Shown here piece after piece: positions 25,692 to 31,471 of a stretch of DNA of 32,546 nucleotides (its first letter is position 1; each line of letters starts with the position of its first letter). Origin of the DNA: a virus. The notes below the pieces were generated by a model. That model was not told where the DNA came from. It did not search any database and saw only the letters and a list, made by a program, of their open reading frames with translations. The stretch spans positions 1 through 32,546 of the IMG/VR virus record IMGVR_UViG_3300044645_002217, one strand, 5' to 3'. The translations under genes were made by a program, and so were the position numbers.

Positions 25692-25692
25692 A

Positions 25693-25767
25693 GGGCTGGT
25701 AGCTCAGTGGTAGAGCGCTCGCTTCACACGCGAGATGTCAGGGGTTCGAATCCCTTCCGGCCCACCA
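25693..25767 (+). tRNA. tRNA-Val(CAC)
   Basis: The full cloverleaf is visible. Acceptor GGGCTGG (25693-25699) pairs with CCGGCCC (25757-25763) with one T-G pair; the D arm is GCTC/GAGC; the anticodon arm is CTCGC / GCGAG around loop TTCACAC, giving anticodon CAC (valine, codon GTG); the T arm has the TTCGAAT loop; A and an encoded CCA (25765-25767) end it. The gene reads toward the integrase, whose stop is 26 bases away, the classic tRNA-integrase layout. Whether it is a phage-carried functional tRNA or an attB/attP copy is open. Confidence 0.93.
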
Positions 25768-25792
25768 TTTTCCCGGCGGTCACGTTGCCTGA

Positions 25793-26800
25793 TCACCCGC
25801 CGGGAACGGCGCGGACGCGGGCGAAGTCGACCACATCGGCGGCGCGGCGCAGGTGGTCGGGCGAATAGCGCGCATAGATGCGCTCGGTCACGGCCGTGCT
25901 GGAATGGCCAAGGAACTGCGCGATTTCGGACATGGGCACCCCGGCCTCGGCCATGTGGACGGCGGCGGAGTGGCGCAGGACGTGCGGGCTTACCGCCTGC
26001 AGCCCCGCGGCGGTCACGGCGGCGGAGAAGCCCCGGCGGATCGACCGGACCGGCCCGCCCGCCCATTCGACCACGTGATCGGACAGCGCGGCCGCGCGCG
26101 CCGTCTGCAGGGCCGCGCGCAGGCCCGCATTCATGGGCACCACCGCGCGCCCCTTGCGCGGGCCCGTCCCGCTGAGGCGCAGGTCGACCACGCCGCGGGC
26201 AAAGTCGACCCTGTTCCAGGTGAGATCGAGGACCGCACCGACGCGGGCTCCGGTGGACAGCATCAGCAGGATGGCCAGCCGGATGTGCGGCTGTGTCGCG
26301 GCGTCAAGCAGGCGGGCGATCTCGTCGCGGGTGAGGTAGCGTTCCTTCGGCGGCGGGCGCGGCGGCAGTTCGATCGGCGGGGCGCCGGCGATGAGCCCCT
26401 GACGCGCCGCCCAGGAGAGCGCGATCCGCAGGTGATTCAGCTCGGTCCAGATCGTGCCATCGCTGCGGCCGGCCTTGCGGCGGGCCTTGACATAGGCGCG
26501 GCAGGCCTCGGTCGTGATCCGGTCGGGCGGCAGGTTGCCGATATGGGGCAGGATGGCCTTGCCCGTCCATTCCATTGTCGCCGCGATGGTCCGGCCGGCG
26601 CGGTCGGCCCGGTAGGCCTCCCAGACCGTGGCGACGGTCTGCTCTCGCGGCGCGCTCAGTCGGCGGTAGAGGCTGACGGCCTCGATTTCAGCTTCCGCTC
26701 GGGTGCGTGCCGCAAGCTGATGACGTGTCCGCTTGCCGGTGGCGTCGCGCCAGTAGGCGCAGAGCCCGCCGCGGAGCCGTCCGATGGAGATGTCTGGCAC
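25793..26800 (-). CDS. int: Tyrosine recombinase (integrase)
   Basis: This 335-aa integrase should catalyse site-specific insertion and excision of the phage. The N-terminal part has an arm-binding-like domain (IGRLRGGLCAYWRDATGKR) and a SAM-like core-binding domain (about 55-140). The catalytic domain shows Arg186 (STGARVGAV), Lys216, His273-x-x-Arg276 (SPHVLRHS), His299 (LGHSS) and the nucleophile Tyr309 (ERIYARY). The GTG start at 26800 is chosen because AAGGAG lies 8 bases upstream; a longer frame from 27019 runs through the excisionase gene and is rejected. It overlaps the excisionase gene by 145 bases and faces the tRNA. Confidence 0.93.
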   Translation of the reverse strand: MPDISIGRLRGGLCAYWRDATGKRTRHQLAARTRAEAEIEAVSLYRRLSAPREQTVATVWEAYRADRAGRTIAATMEWTGKAILPHIGNLPPDRITTEACRAYVKARRKAGRSDGTIWTELNHLRIALSWAARQGLIAGAPPIELPPRPPPKERYLTRDEIARLLDAATQPHIRLAILLMLSTGARVGAVLDLTWNRVDFARGVVDLRLSGTGPRKGRAVVPMNAGLRAALQTARAAALSDHVVEWAGGPVRSIRRGFSAAVTAAGLQAVSPHVLRHSAAVHMAEAGVPMSEIAQFLGHSSTAVTERIYARYSPDHLRRAADVVDFARVRAVPGG

Positions 26801-26955
26801 GATTCGAACTCCTTCACCGCGTCGGCCGGGATCCTGATCATGCGGCCGACCCAGAAGCCGCGCAAGCGCTGCTGGTGGAAGAGCTGGCGCACGGTCTCGG
26901 CCGAGCAGCCCCACCGCTCGGCCAATGTCTCGGGCTTGAAGGGCCGGTCGGTCAT
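26656..26955 (-). CDS. Excisionase-like HTH protein
   Basis: This 99-aa protein begins with a MerR/AlpA-like helix-turn-helix (residues about 6-50: FKPETLAERWGCSAETVRQL, then GRMIRIPADAVKEFE), the pattern of phage excisionases and AlpA regulators. The second half (from about residue 52) is Ser/Thr/Ala/Lys-rich and is encoded by bases shared with the integrase start, so it may be a by-product of the overlap. It follows the upstream coiled-coil gene by a GACACCCCATGA junction. Direction control of integration is inferred from the integrase neighbour; a transcription factor is the alternative. Confidence 0.8.
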   Translation of the reverse strand: MTDRPFKPETLAERWGCSAETVRQLFHQQRLRGFWVGRMIRIPADAVKEFESCQTSPSDGSAAGSAPTGATPPASGHVISLRHAPERKLKSRPSASTAD

Positions 26956-27449
26956 GGGGTGTCCTTTCCCGGCAGGGGGTCGTTGCTGTAGAGCGTGGCA
27001 AGGTTTTCATCCCATACACGCTCGAAATCGGGGCCGAGGGGTTCCATGCCTTCCCACACGATCCGCGCGTCGGCTTCCGGTAACAATGCCCGCAGCCGCT
27101 CGTTTTCGGCGGTGAGGCGCGTCACTTCATCAAACTGGAAACCGATCTCTTTCGACTCCGCCAGCAGTTCCTGATTGGCCTCCCACAGTCGCCCAAGCTG
27201 TTTCGACTCAGCCCGCAGCCGCTCGACCTCCGCCTCTAGCTCTGCGATCCGGGCGGCGGCGGCTTCGGGCAGCGGGGCGAAAGTGGTGGGTTCCATGAGT
27301 TTCCAATCTTCGAACGTATACCACGACCGGCTTTCCTTGTGCCAAACGCATTCGGTCCAGAAAGAGGGGTAGCCATTCCACGGCGGGGAATAGGCGAGGC
27401 ACGTATACCCATCCGGGCGATCCTTCTCAGGCGGTGGGTTCCAGGTCAT
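26952..27449 (-). CDS. Modular coiled-coil protein 4 (MTWNPP type)
   Basis: This 165-aa protein has a Trp/Pro-rich N-terminal domain (MTWNPPPEKDRPDGYTCLAY, WTECVWHKESRSWYTF) like the DUF551-type openings of small phage proteins, then a coiled coil from about residue 65 (ARIAELEAEVERLR) with a long helical continuation and an acidic C-terminal part (WEGMEPLGPDFERVWDENL). It ends in DTP because its stop overlaps the next start within GACACCCCATGA. The N-terminal domain is related to that of the next upstream gene. Start at 27449 has GGAGGACACCCC; longer upstream frame is rejected. Confidence 0.78.
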   Translation of the reverse strand: MTWNPPPEKDRPDGYTCLAYSPPWNGYPSFWTECVWHKESRSWYTFEDWKLMEPTTFAPLPEAAAARIAELEAEVERLRAESKQLGRLWEANQELLAESKEIGFQFDEVTRLTAENERLRALLPEADARIVWEGMEPLGPDFERVWDENLATLYSNDPLPGKDTP

Positions 27450-27922
27450 GGGGTGTCCTCCATTGCAACTGTGATTGCCATAAGAACGCGGTTTGTAAGG
27501 GCGGCGGCTTTGGCTCGGCATATGCAGCTTTGCCCCGGCCTGATAAAGCAAAGTCCGACCTCACCATTCGCTTTAGGTGTGTCGCAGCCCTCCTCGCTCA
27601 ATACGATTCCCAGCATGAAACGATATACAGCATCGCGCCGAGACTTCCGCAGCCGCTCGATCTCAGCCTCAAGCTCTGCGATCCGGGCCGCCGGATCGGC
27701 CTGGCTCAGCGGGAAAAAGGCTGTCGGTTTCACTTCCTCTCCCGAGTGACTGATATACCAGTGCCCATCAACCAGCGCCGACTTGTGCCAAACCACCTTT
27801 TCCCATCCGCCGTAGCCAATGGTCTGTAGCCGGTTTGCCTCAACATAGCCAAAGCACTCGAACCCATGCGGGCGTTCGCTTTCACGGGGTGGCGTCCAGG
27901 CCATGGGTGGCGTCCAAGTCAT
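27446..27922 (-). CDS. Modular coiled-coil protein 3 (MTWTPP type)
   Basis: This 158-aa protein shares the Trp/Pro N-terminal type (MTWTPPMAWTPPRESERPHG, then a GGWEKVVWHKSALVDGHWYI strand pair) and the ARIAELEAEIERLR coiled coil at about residues 82-95. The C-terminal part differs from its neighbour and has cysteines (EEGCDTP, CFIRPGQSCICRAKAA) that could bind metal. The first 18 bases are duplicated in tandem at the start, giving the MTWTPP-MAWTPP repeat and a second possible start at 27904. Ends in DTP by the shared junction. Function unknown. Confidence 0.75.
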   Translation of the reverse strand: MTWTPPMAWTPPRESERPHGFECFGYVEANRLQTIGYGGWEKVVWHKSALVDGHWYISHSGEEVKPTAFFPLSQADPAARIAELEAEIERLRKSRRDAVYRFMLGIVLSEEGCDTPKANGEVGLCFIRPGQSCICRAKAAALTNRVLMAITVAMEDTP

Positions 27923-28344
27923 GGGGTGTCTCCTTTCTGCGCGCTATCGTCGGCGATGGCGCGAAGGGTGCGTGCCATGTCCGTCAGGCCGACGACGCTG
28001 GGGTAAATGGGGCGACCATCGCGCGCACACTGCGCCCAAGCCTCTAGGCTCTCTGCTATCAGCAGTACCTCCCGCAGCCGCCCGACCTTCGCCTCAAGCT
28101 CTTCGATCCGGTCGGCCATTGCGGGCACAAGCGAACGGGCCGCGGCGATGAACCGGGCGTTGGCATTGCCGTCGAAGTAATTTGTATCGCACTCGGTAAG
28201 CGTCCTAGTGGGCCAGCGGCTGATGCAATTGGAGCCCAAGCTGCAGTATACGTCGGACGGAGATTTGTCCTGATCGGTCGCCCACGGCCCTTCCGTCACG
28301 CCCACCAGCGCCTCACGCGCTGCCTTCACCAGATCATCGGTCAT
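27919..28344 (-). CDS. Modular coiled-coil protein 2 (Ea22-like)
   Basis: This 141-aa protein resembles the Ea22-like small phage proteins: DLVKAAREALVGVTEGPW start, then NARFIAAARSLVPAMADRIEELEAKVGRLRE, a common phage opening with a coiled coil (the same module as its neighbours, about residues 78-92). The C-terminal helix (TDMARTLRAIADDSAQKGDTP) ends in DTP through the junction to the next gene. Ea22-like proteins are early, non-essential and of unknown role in lambdoid phages. AGGAGACACCCC precedes ATG 28344... the start overlaps the upstream stop as ATGA. Confidence 0.78.
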   Translation of the reverse strand: MTDDLVKAAREALVGVTEGPWATDQDKSPSDVYCSLGSNCISRWPTRTLTECDTNYFDGNANARFIAAARSLVPAMADRIEELEAKVGRLREVLLIAESLEAWAQCARDGRPIYPSVVGLTDMARTLRAIADDSAQKGDTP

Positions 28345-28769
28345 GGGGTGTCCTCGTTTTCGGTGGCGTAGATCAGGTCAATGATTGCATCGCGGCACCG
28401 TAGGTATTGTTCGAGGGCGATGTGCATGTCTTGGGAGGTTTCCCCGAACAATGGGGTATCGTTCACTGCGGCAAATGCGCTTTTCAGCGCCGATTTACGG
28501 ACGGCAGCGGCGTCGGGCTGTGCCTCGCGCAGCCGCTCGACCTCCGCCTTTAGCTCCGCGACCTGATCTATCCAGAAGCGGCCAGCATCGCGCGTATCGT
28601 ATGTCACCGTGATCGGCCTGTCTGACTGTAGCCACACCGCCACGGATGTGCCATCAGCGCGCCCCATAGAGAGGAACCAGTGGCCGTCGTCCATTCGCTC
28701 CAAGTGCGCCCCGCCCACAACAAACTCGTGCGGGACGCCGCTTTGGTCAAACTCGATGCGGTCGCTCAT
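28341..28769 (-). CDS. Modular coiled-coil protein 1
   Basis: This 142-aa protein has a beta-rich N-terminal domain (MSDRIEFDQSGVPHEFVVGG, DGHWFLSMGRADGTSVAVWL), then the shared coiled-coil module (VAELKAEVERLREAQPD, about residues 68-82) and a helical C-terminus (LEQYLRCRDAIIDLIYATENEDTP, split by reading). The N-terminal domain is unrelated to those of the next three genes, but the central module is shared at DNA level. The frame is open from 28907, but that part overlaps the previous gene; ATG 28769 sits behind AGGAGACACCCC. Function unknown. Confidence 0.75.
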   Translation of the reverse strand: MSDRIEFDQSGVPHEFVVGGAHLERMDDGHWFLSMGRADGTSVAVWLQSDRPITVTYDTRDAGRFWIDQVAELKAEVERLREAQPDAAAVRKSALKSAFAAVNDTPLFGETSQDMHIALEQYLRCRDAIIDLIYATENEDTP

Positions 28770-29098
28770 GGGGTGTCTCCTTTTTGCGCGCCCACTCGGC
28801 CCGAAGGCAAAAAGTAATAGGTATGCCGCACACCACCCACGCGATAGTAGGCTGTGATTGACCCGCGACCGTTGGTGCCAATGCCGGGTCTGCAATCCGT
28901 TGGCCACTCAATCAGAGCCGACACGAATGCCCTGAGTGCGGTCAATGACGGCAACTCGTCGTCATCTTCCCATGCATCATCGGCCATCATGGCTGCGAAC
29001 TGTTCGTTAAGGTCCGCCGCGAAACCCTTTGGGAGCAGCGATGAGTGGTCGGAGATAATCCGCTGGATTTCATTCAGACGCATTTCGCGCGGGGTCAT
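28766..29098 (-). CDS. Gene B: small protein embedded at the end of the A2 frame
   Basis: This 110-aa protein starts MTPREMRLNEIQRIISDHSS with an AGGGG just upstream (29099-29105 region), right after the out-of-frame stop of A2. It has a helical N-terminus, an acidic ADDAWEDDDELPSL segment and a beta-rich C-terminal part (GSITAYYRVGGVRHTYYFLPSG), and ends in GAQKGDTP via the shared junction. Whether it is made as a separate protein or only as part of the 288-aa fusion depends on the A2 frameshift being real. It has no recognised family. Confidence 0.65.
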   Translation of the reverse strand: MTPREMRLNEIQRIISDHSSLLPKGFAADLNEQFAAMMADDAWEDDDELPSLTALRAFVSALIEWPTDCRPGIGTNGRGSITAYYRVGGVRHTYYFLPSGRVGAQKGDTP

Positions 29099-29632
29099 TC
29101 CCCTGCCCCCTTTACCTGCTGTGGAGCCCGGCGTCGCGCAGCCATTCGGCCACGCAGGCAGTAAGGGCGTCCTTTGCGGCCTGCTCGCCTCCTGGATCAG
29201 CCGGAGTAGGATGTCGCGCTGCCGGGCGCGGGAGACACCAGCACGGGCTGCAAGTTTCGCCGCCCATGCCGCCCACGCCGCCCGCGCCGCCCGCGCCGCC
29301 GCCCACGACGCCTCCGACGCCGCCCGCGCCGCCCGCGCCGCCGCCCACGCCCCCTCAAACGCAACCGCCCGCGCAACCGCCTGCGCCGCCCTCTCCGCCG
29401 CCCGCGCCTCGGGCCATTCCTCTCCGCGCCCGAGCCTGTCCATTCCGGCGATGACTCGGTCGATCACCGCCTGCACCTTTGCTGAGCCGGGCTTCATCTC
29501 CCTCATCACGGCGGCGAGGAAACGCCAGAGCACCAGCGACTGATCGAAGGTGCTGGCCTCAAGCGCCTCCAGGCAGGCGGTTCCGCCGACGGCCTGATCT
29601 ATGTCGCGGGCGATGGTGTAGAGTGGGGTCAT
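28766..29632 (-). CDS. Ala-rich paralogue A2, in-frame fused to a downstream domain
   Basis: As an open frame this is 288 aa: 1-about 76 is nearly identical to the upstream paralogue A1 (63 of 76 residues), 77-about 150 is an Ala/Arg/Trp-rich repeat, and the rest is the domain of the gene starting at 29098. The A-domain ends RARQRDILLRLIQEAS; after it the sequence changes to low-GC3 codons, whereas the other frame reads EQAAKDALTACVAEWLRDAGL ... ending with a stop at 29112-29114, with much better codon use. So A2 probably carries a frameshift at about 29190-29200 that joins it to gene B. Start 29632 overlaps A1's stop as ATGA with GGAGGCGAGC upstream. Function unknown. Confidence 0.6.
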   Translation of the reverse strand: MTPLYTIARDIDQAVGGTACLEALEASTFDQSLVLWRFLAAVMREMKPGSAKVQAVIDRVIAGMDRLGRGEEWPEARAAERAAQAVARAVAFEGAWAAARAARAASEASWAAARAARAAWAAWAAKLAARAGVSRARQRDILLRLIQEASRPQRTPLLPAWPNGCATPGSTAGKGGRGMTPREMRLNEIQRIISDHSSLLPKGFAADLNEQFAAMMADDAWEDDDELPSLTALRAFVSALIEWPTDCRPGIGTNGRGSITAYYRVGGVRHTYYFLPSGRVGAQKGDTP

Positions 29633-30075
29633 TGGCTCGCCTCCTGGATCAACCGAAGAAAGATGTCGCGCTGCCGGGCGCGGGGAACGTCGGCGAAGGT
29701 TGCCGCCCGCGCCGCCTCCGCCCACGCCGCCGCCCACGCCGCCCACGCCGCCGCCGTCCTTGCCGCCTCGGTCGTCACCGCCAACTCCGCCCACGCCGCC
29801 GGCGCGGGCGCCCGCGCCGCCTCCGCCCACGCCGCATCCGCCGCATCCGCCTCTGGCCATTCCTCTCCGCGCGCGAGGCGATCTAGCCCCTCGATGACGG
29901 GGTCAATCGCGGCCTGCGTCTTTGCTGAGCCGGGCTTCATCTCCCTCAGCACAGCGGCGAGGAAACGCCAGAGCACCAGCGAATGATCGAAGGTGCTGGC
30001 CTCAATCGCGTCCCGGCAGGCGGTCCCGCCGAGGGCTTGGTCTATGTCGTGGGCGATGGTGTAGAGCGGGGTCAT
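29629..30075 (-). CDS. Ala-rich paralogue A1
   Basis: This 148-aa protein has a conserved N-terminal helical domain (MTPLYTIAHDIDQALGGTA, STFDHSLVLWRFLAAVLREM, PGSAK) followed by a repetitive Ala/Trp/Arg/Glu stretch (about residues 76-125, AAWAAWAAAWAEAARAAT) and a short conserved end (RARQRDIFLRLIQEAS). It is a tandem duplicate of the next gene, with which it shares N-terminus and tail. It stops at the position where the paralogue continues, through an exact GGAGGCGAGC/CAATGA junction. Function unknown; the low-complexity middle is fast-evolving. Confidence 0.75.
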   Translation of the reverse strand: MTPLYTIAHDIDQALGGTACRDAIEASTFDHSLVLWRFLAAVLREMKPGSAKTQAAIDPVIEGLDRLARGEEWPEADAADAAWAEAARAPAPAAWAELAVTTEAARTAAAWAAWAAAWAEAARAATFADVPRARQRDIFLRLIQEASQ

Positions 30076-30419
30076 CGGGTGGCGCTCTTCATCATAACTT
30101 CTTCCGCCAATTGCGAAATGTAGAACAGTGTATCAACGTGGAAGCTCAGCCAATCCAGACCGTCGTGGTGCAGTTCAACACAGCCATCGCAATCGAATGT
30201 CACCAAGATCGCGTCCAAATCGTAATCTTCGATGACAGCAAACCAGACGCGCGGTTCGTCCCGCCGCGCCTTGAAACTCATCAGCTTGCCGACCTTTATC
30301 TTGGCCAGTTTCTTGTCGGGCAGGTTCCCGACTTTCGATCTGATCAAGTCGAGAACCGGTGAAACAACAATTTCGTTCAGGGCTTGGTTGACTTCTGCTT
30401 TTGTCACGTTTTGCGTCAT
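30072..30419 (-). CDS. Small hypothetical protein
   Basis: This 115-aa protein has a helical N-terminus (MTQNVTKAEVNQALNEIVVS), a Lys-rich middle (KVGNLPDKKLAKIKVGKLMSF) and an aromatic/acidic beta-rich C-terminus (VWFAVIEDYDLDAILVTFDCDGC). I recognise no family. ATG 30419 follows AAAGGACAGGACGC and overlaps the previous gene stop (ATGA); its own stop overlaps the A1 start. Composition is less GC-extreme than its neighbours, hinting at separate origin. Function unknown. Confidence 0.72.
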   Translation of the reverse strand: MTQNVTKAEVNQALNEIVVSPVLDLIRSKVGNLPDKKLAKIKVGKLMSFKARRDEPRVWFAVIEDYDLDAILVTFDCDGCVELHHDGLDWLSFHVDTLFYISQLAEEVMMKSATR

Positions 30420-30610
30420 GCGTCCTGTCCTTTGCGGATGAGGGTTTCGATCATGTCGGGGATCACGACGCCGAAGGTGAGCGCCTCGATCGGGGTGCGG
30501 CCGCGGCGGGTTTCGTGGTGGAAGGCGGCGCGGGCGGGGGGCGGCAGGCGGGCGATGAGCGCGCCAAGCGGCAGGCCGGGGGCATCGGCCGGATCGGGGG
30601 CGGCGGTCAT
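30416..30610 (-). CDS. Small hypothetical protein
   Basis: This 64-aa protein is Ala/Pro-rich at its start (MTAAPDPADAPGLPLGALIARLPPPARAAFHHETRRGR) and ends in a hydrophobic/charged helix (TFGVVIPDMIETLIRKGQDA). No signal peptide or clear membrane segment. It is placed by ATGA overlaps on both sides, the strongest evidence that it is real; too short for a family call. Function unknown. Confidence 0.6.
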   Translation of the reverse strand: MTAAPDPADAPGLPLGALIARLPPPARAAFHHETRRGRTPIEALTFGVVIPDMIETLIRKGQDA

Positions 30611-30747
30611 TCGAAGGGGTCCACGATGTGGCCGGTGGCCATGGCGATGAGCGCGCCGGCGAGGGCGGCAAGCAGCACTGCGGCGCCCGCGGCGGACAGG
30701 CCGACGCCGAACCAGAAGGCGAGGATGAAGGCCGCGTACCAGCTCAT
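30607..30747 (-). CDS. Small membrane protein
   Basis: This 46-aa protein is almost all hydrophobic (MSWYAAFILAFWFGVGLSAA, then VLLAALAGALIAMATGHI) with two possible short membrane segments and an acidic end. AAAGGAACC precedes ATG 30747, and ATGA overlaps on both sides fix its borders. Such tiny membrane proteins in phage early operons can be superinfection or cell-envelope modulators, but no function is supported here. Confidence 0.65.
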   Translation of the reverse strand: MSWYAAFILAFWFGVGLSAAGAAVLLAALAGALIAMATGHIVDPFE

Positions 30748-30941
30748 GCGAGGTTCCTTTCGAAGCGGGGCGCGAGCGGGCGGTGCATCGCAACAAGGCG
30801 GGCCATGTCGACCTCTTGCCCGCGGGCGGATTTCAGGAAGACCCACGCCGCCTGCCGGCAGATCAGCAGGCTGGACGGGTCCGTCACGGTCGCGCGGGCC
30901 TGATCGAGGTCGCGCGGGGCGCGGTGCAGCGGGGCGATCAT
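30744..30941 (-). CDS. Small hypothetical protein
   Basis: This 65-aa basic protein has no membrane segment (HRAPRDLDQARATVTDPSSLLICRQAAWVFLKSARGQEVD, split as read). Borders are set by ATGA overlaps with the genes on either side. It has several Arg and two His but no recognised motif; its function is unknown and the call rests on tight packing and codon use. Confidence 0.6.
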   Translation of the reverse strand: MIAPLHRAPRDLDQARATVTDPSSLLICRQAAWVFLKSARGQEVDMARLVAMHRPLAPRFERNLA

Positions 30942-31186
30942 GCGACGTGCCCTGCTGCGCGGGCGGCGCCGGCGAGTGTCTCGCTGCGCTGCACGATTGC
31001 CAGTTCTTCGTTGATGCGGGCCAGCGCCTCGGCCGCGCGGGCGGTCAGGATGGCGTCGCCGGGCAGCATTTCGGTGGCGGCGTAAAGCATCTGGGCCAGC
31101 ATGCGCGCATGCGGCAAGGCAGCCTTCATCGCCTCGATGGTGTGGGCCGGTGGCGCGGGCGGCGGGATGAGAGTGATCGGGAGCAT
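30938..31186 (-). CDS. Small helical protein
   Basis: This 82-aa protein has a Pro-rich start (MLPITLIPPPAPPAHTIEAM) and then two amphipathic helices (ALPHARMLAQMLYAATEMLPGDA; ARAAEALARINEELAIVQRSE), a helical-hairpin layout. ATG 31186 shares one base with the upstream stop; a GTG one codon earlier is also possible. Follows the acyl-carrier-protein gene and precedes the 65-aa gene. No family recognised. Confidence 0.62.
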   Translation of the reverse strand: MLPITLIPPPAPPAHTIEAMKAALPHARMLAQMLYAATEMLPGDAILTARAAEALARINEELAIVQRSETLAGAARAAGHVA

Positions 31187-31470
31187 CACGCGGCCTCCTC
31201 GGTGATGCGGTCCTGTTCGCGCAGGAGGGCGCAGGGCAGCGCGTGCAGGTCTGCGACGGTCCTTGCCCCCTCAAGGCTGCGGTCGCTGACCTCGATGCCG
31301 AAGGCGATCTCGAGGTCCATCGCGATCTCGACCATGTCAAGGCTGTCGGCGCGCAGGTCTGTCGTGATGGTCGTCCCGGGCGTAAGCGGCACATCCGGCG
31401 CGAGGATTGCGGTCAGGATGCGGTCGACGGTCGCCGCGGCCTCGGCCGGGGTGTAGCGGGCGGTGCGCAT
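31186..31470 (-). CDS. Acyl carrier protein homologue
   Basis: This 94-aa protein has the acyl-carrier-protein pattern: an amphipathic first helix (AAATVDRILTAI), a loop with TTDLRADSLDMVEIAMDLEIAFGIEVSD (split as read) and the DSL phosphopantetheine site with Ser43, then the V-D-LH-L third helix. Length is slightly above the usual 78-85 aa because of short N- and C-terminal extensions. The serine, DSL and helix-2 acidic residues are all kept, so it should be a substrate for host holo-ACP synthase. ATG 31470 is one base after the stop of the AT-hook gene. A role in phage biology is not known to me. Confidence 0.85.
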   Translation of the reverse strand: MRTARYTPAEAAATVDRILTAILAPDVPLTPGTTITTDLRADSLDMVEIAMDLEIAFGIEVSDRSLEGARTVADLHALPCALLREQDRITEEAA

Positions 31471-31471
31471 G

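Larger units (their letters stand above)
25458..25692. other. Gene-free 235-bp region with repeated motifs, candidate attP arm
   Basis: No gene is seen here. It has the pair of near-identical repeats listed separately, a third GGAAGCGCAC motif at 25542-25551, a GGTGAACC half-site at 25506-25513, an AAAGGCCCTTT palindrome at about 25529-25539 and a weak stem CCCT/AGGG (25633-25636 with 25647-25650) followed by TTTT. Placed between structural genes and the tRNA/integrase, it fits an attP arm region or a terminator/operator zone; which is not decided by sequence alone. Confidence 0.6.

Noticed and set aside
29640-29860. Gly-rich reading before the A2 start (76 residues)
   Set aside because: It is an out-of-frame reading of the A1 Ala repeats; the paralogue start at MTPLYTIA has a ribosome site and conserved sequence.
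30401-31456. Long plus-strand frame (351 aa) over the leftward genes
   Set aside because: It is antisense to several well-packed small genes with ATGA junctions and has no recognisable protein features.
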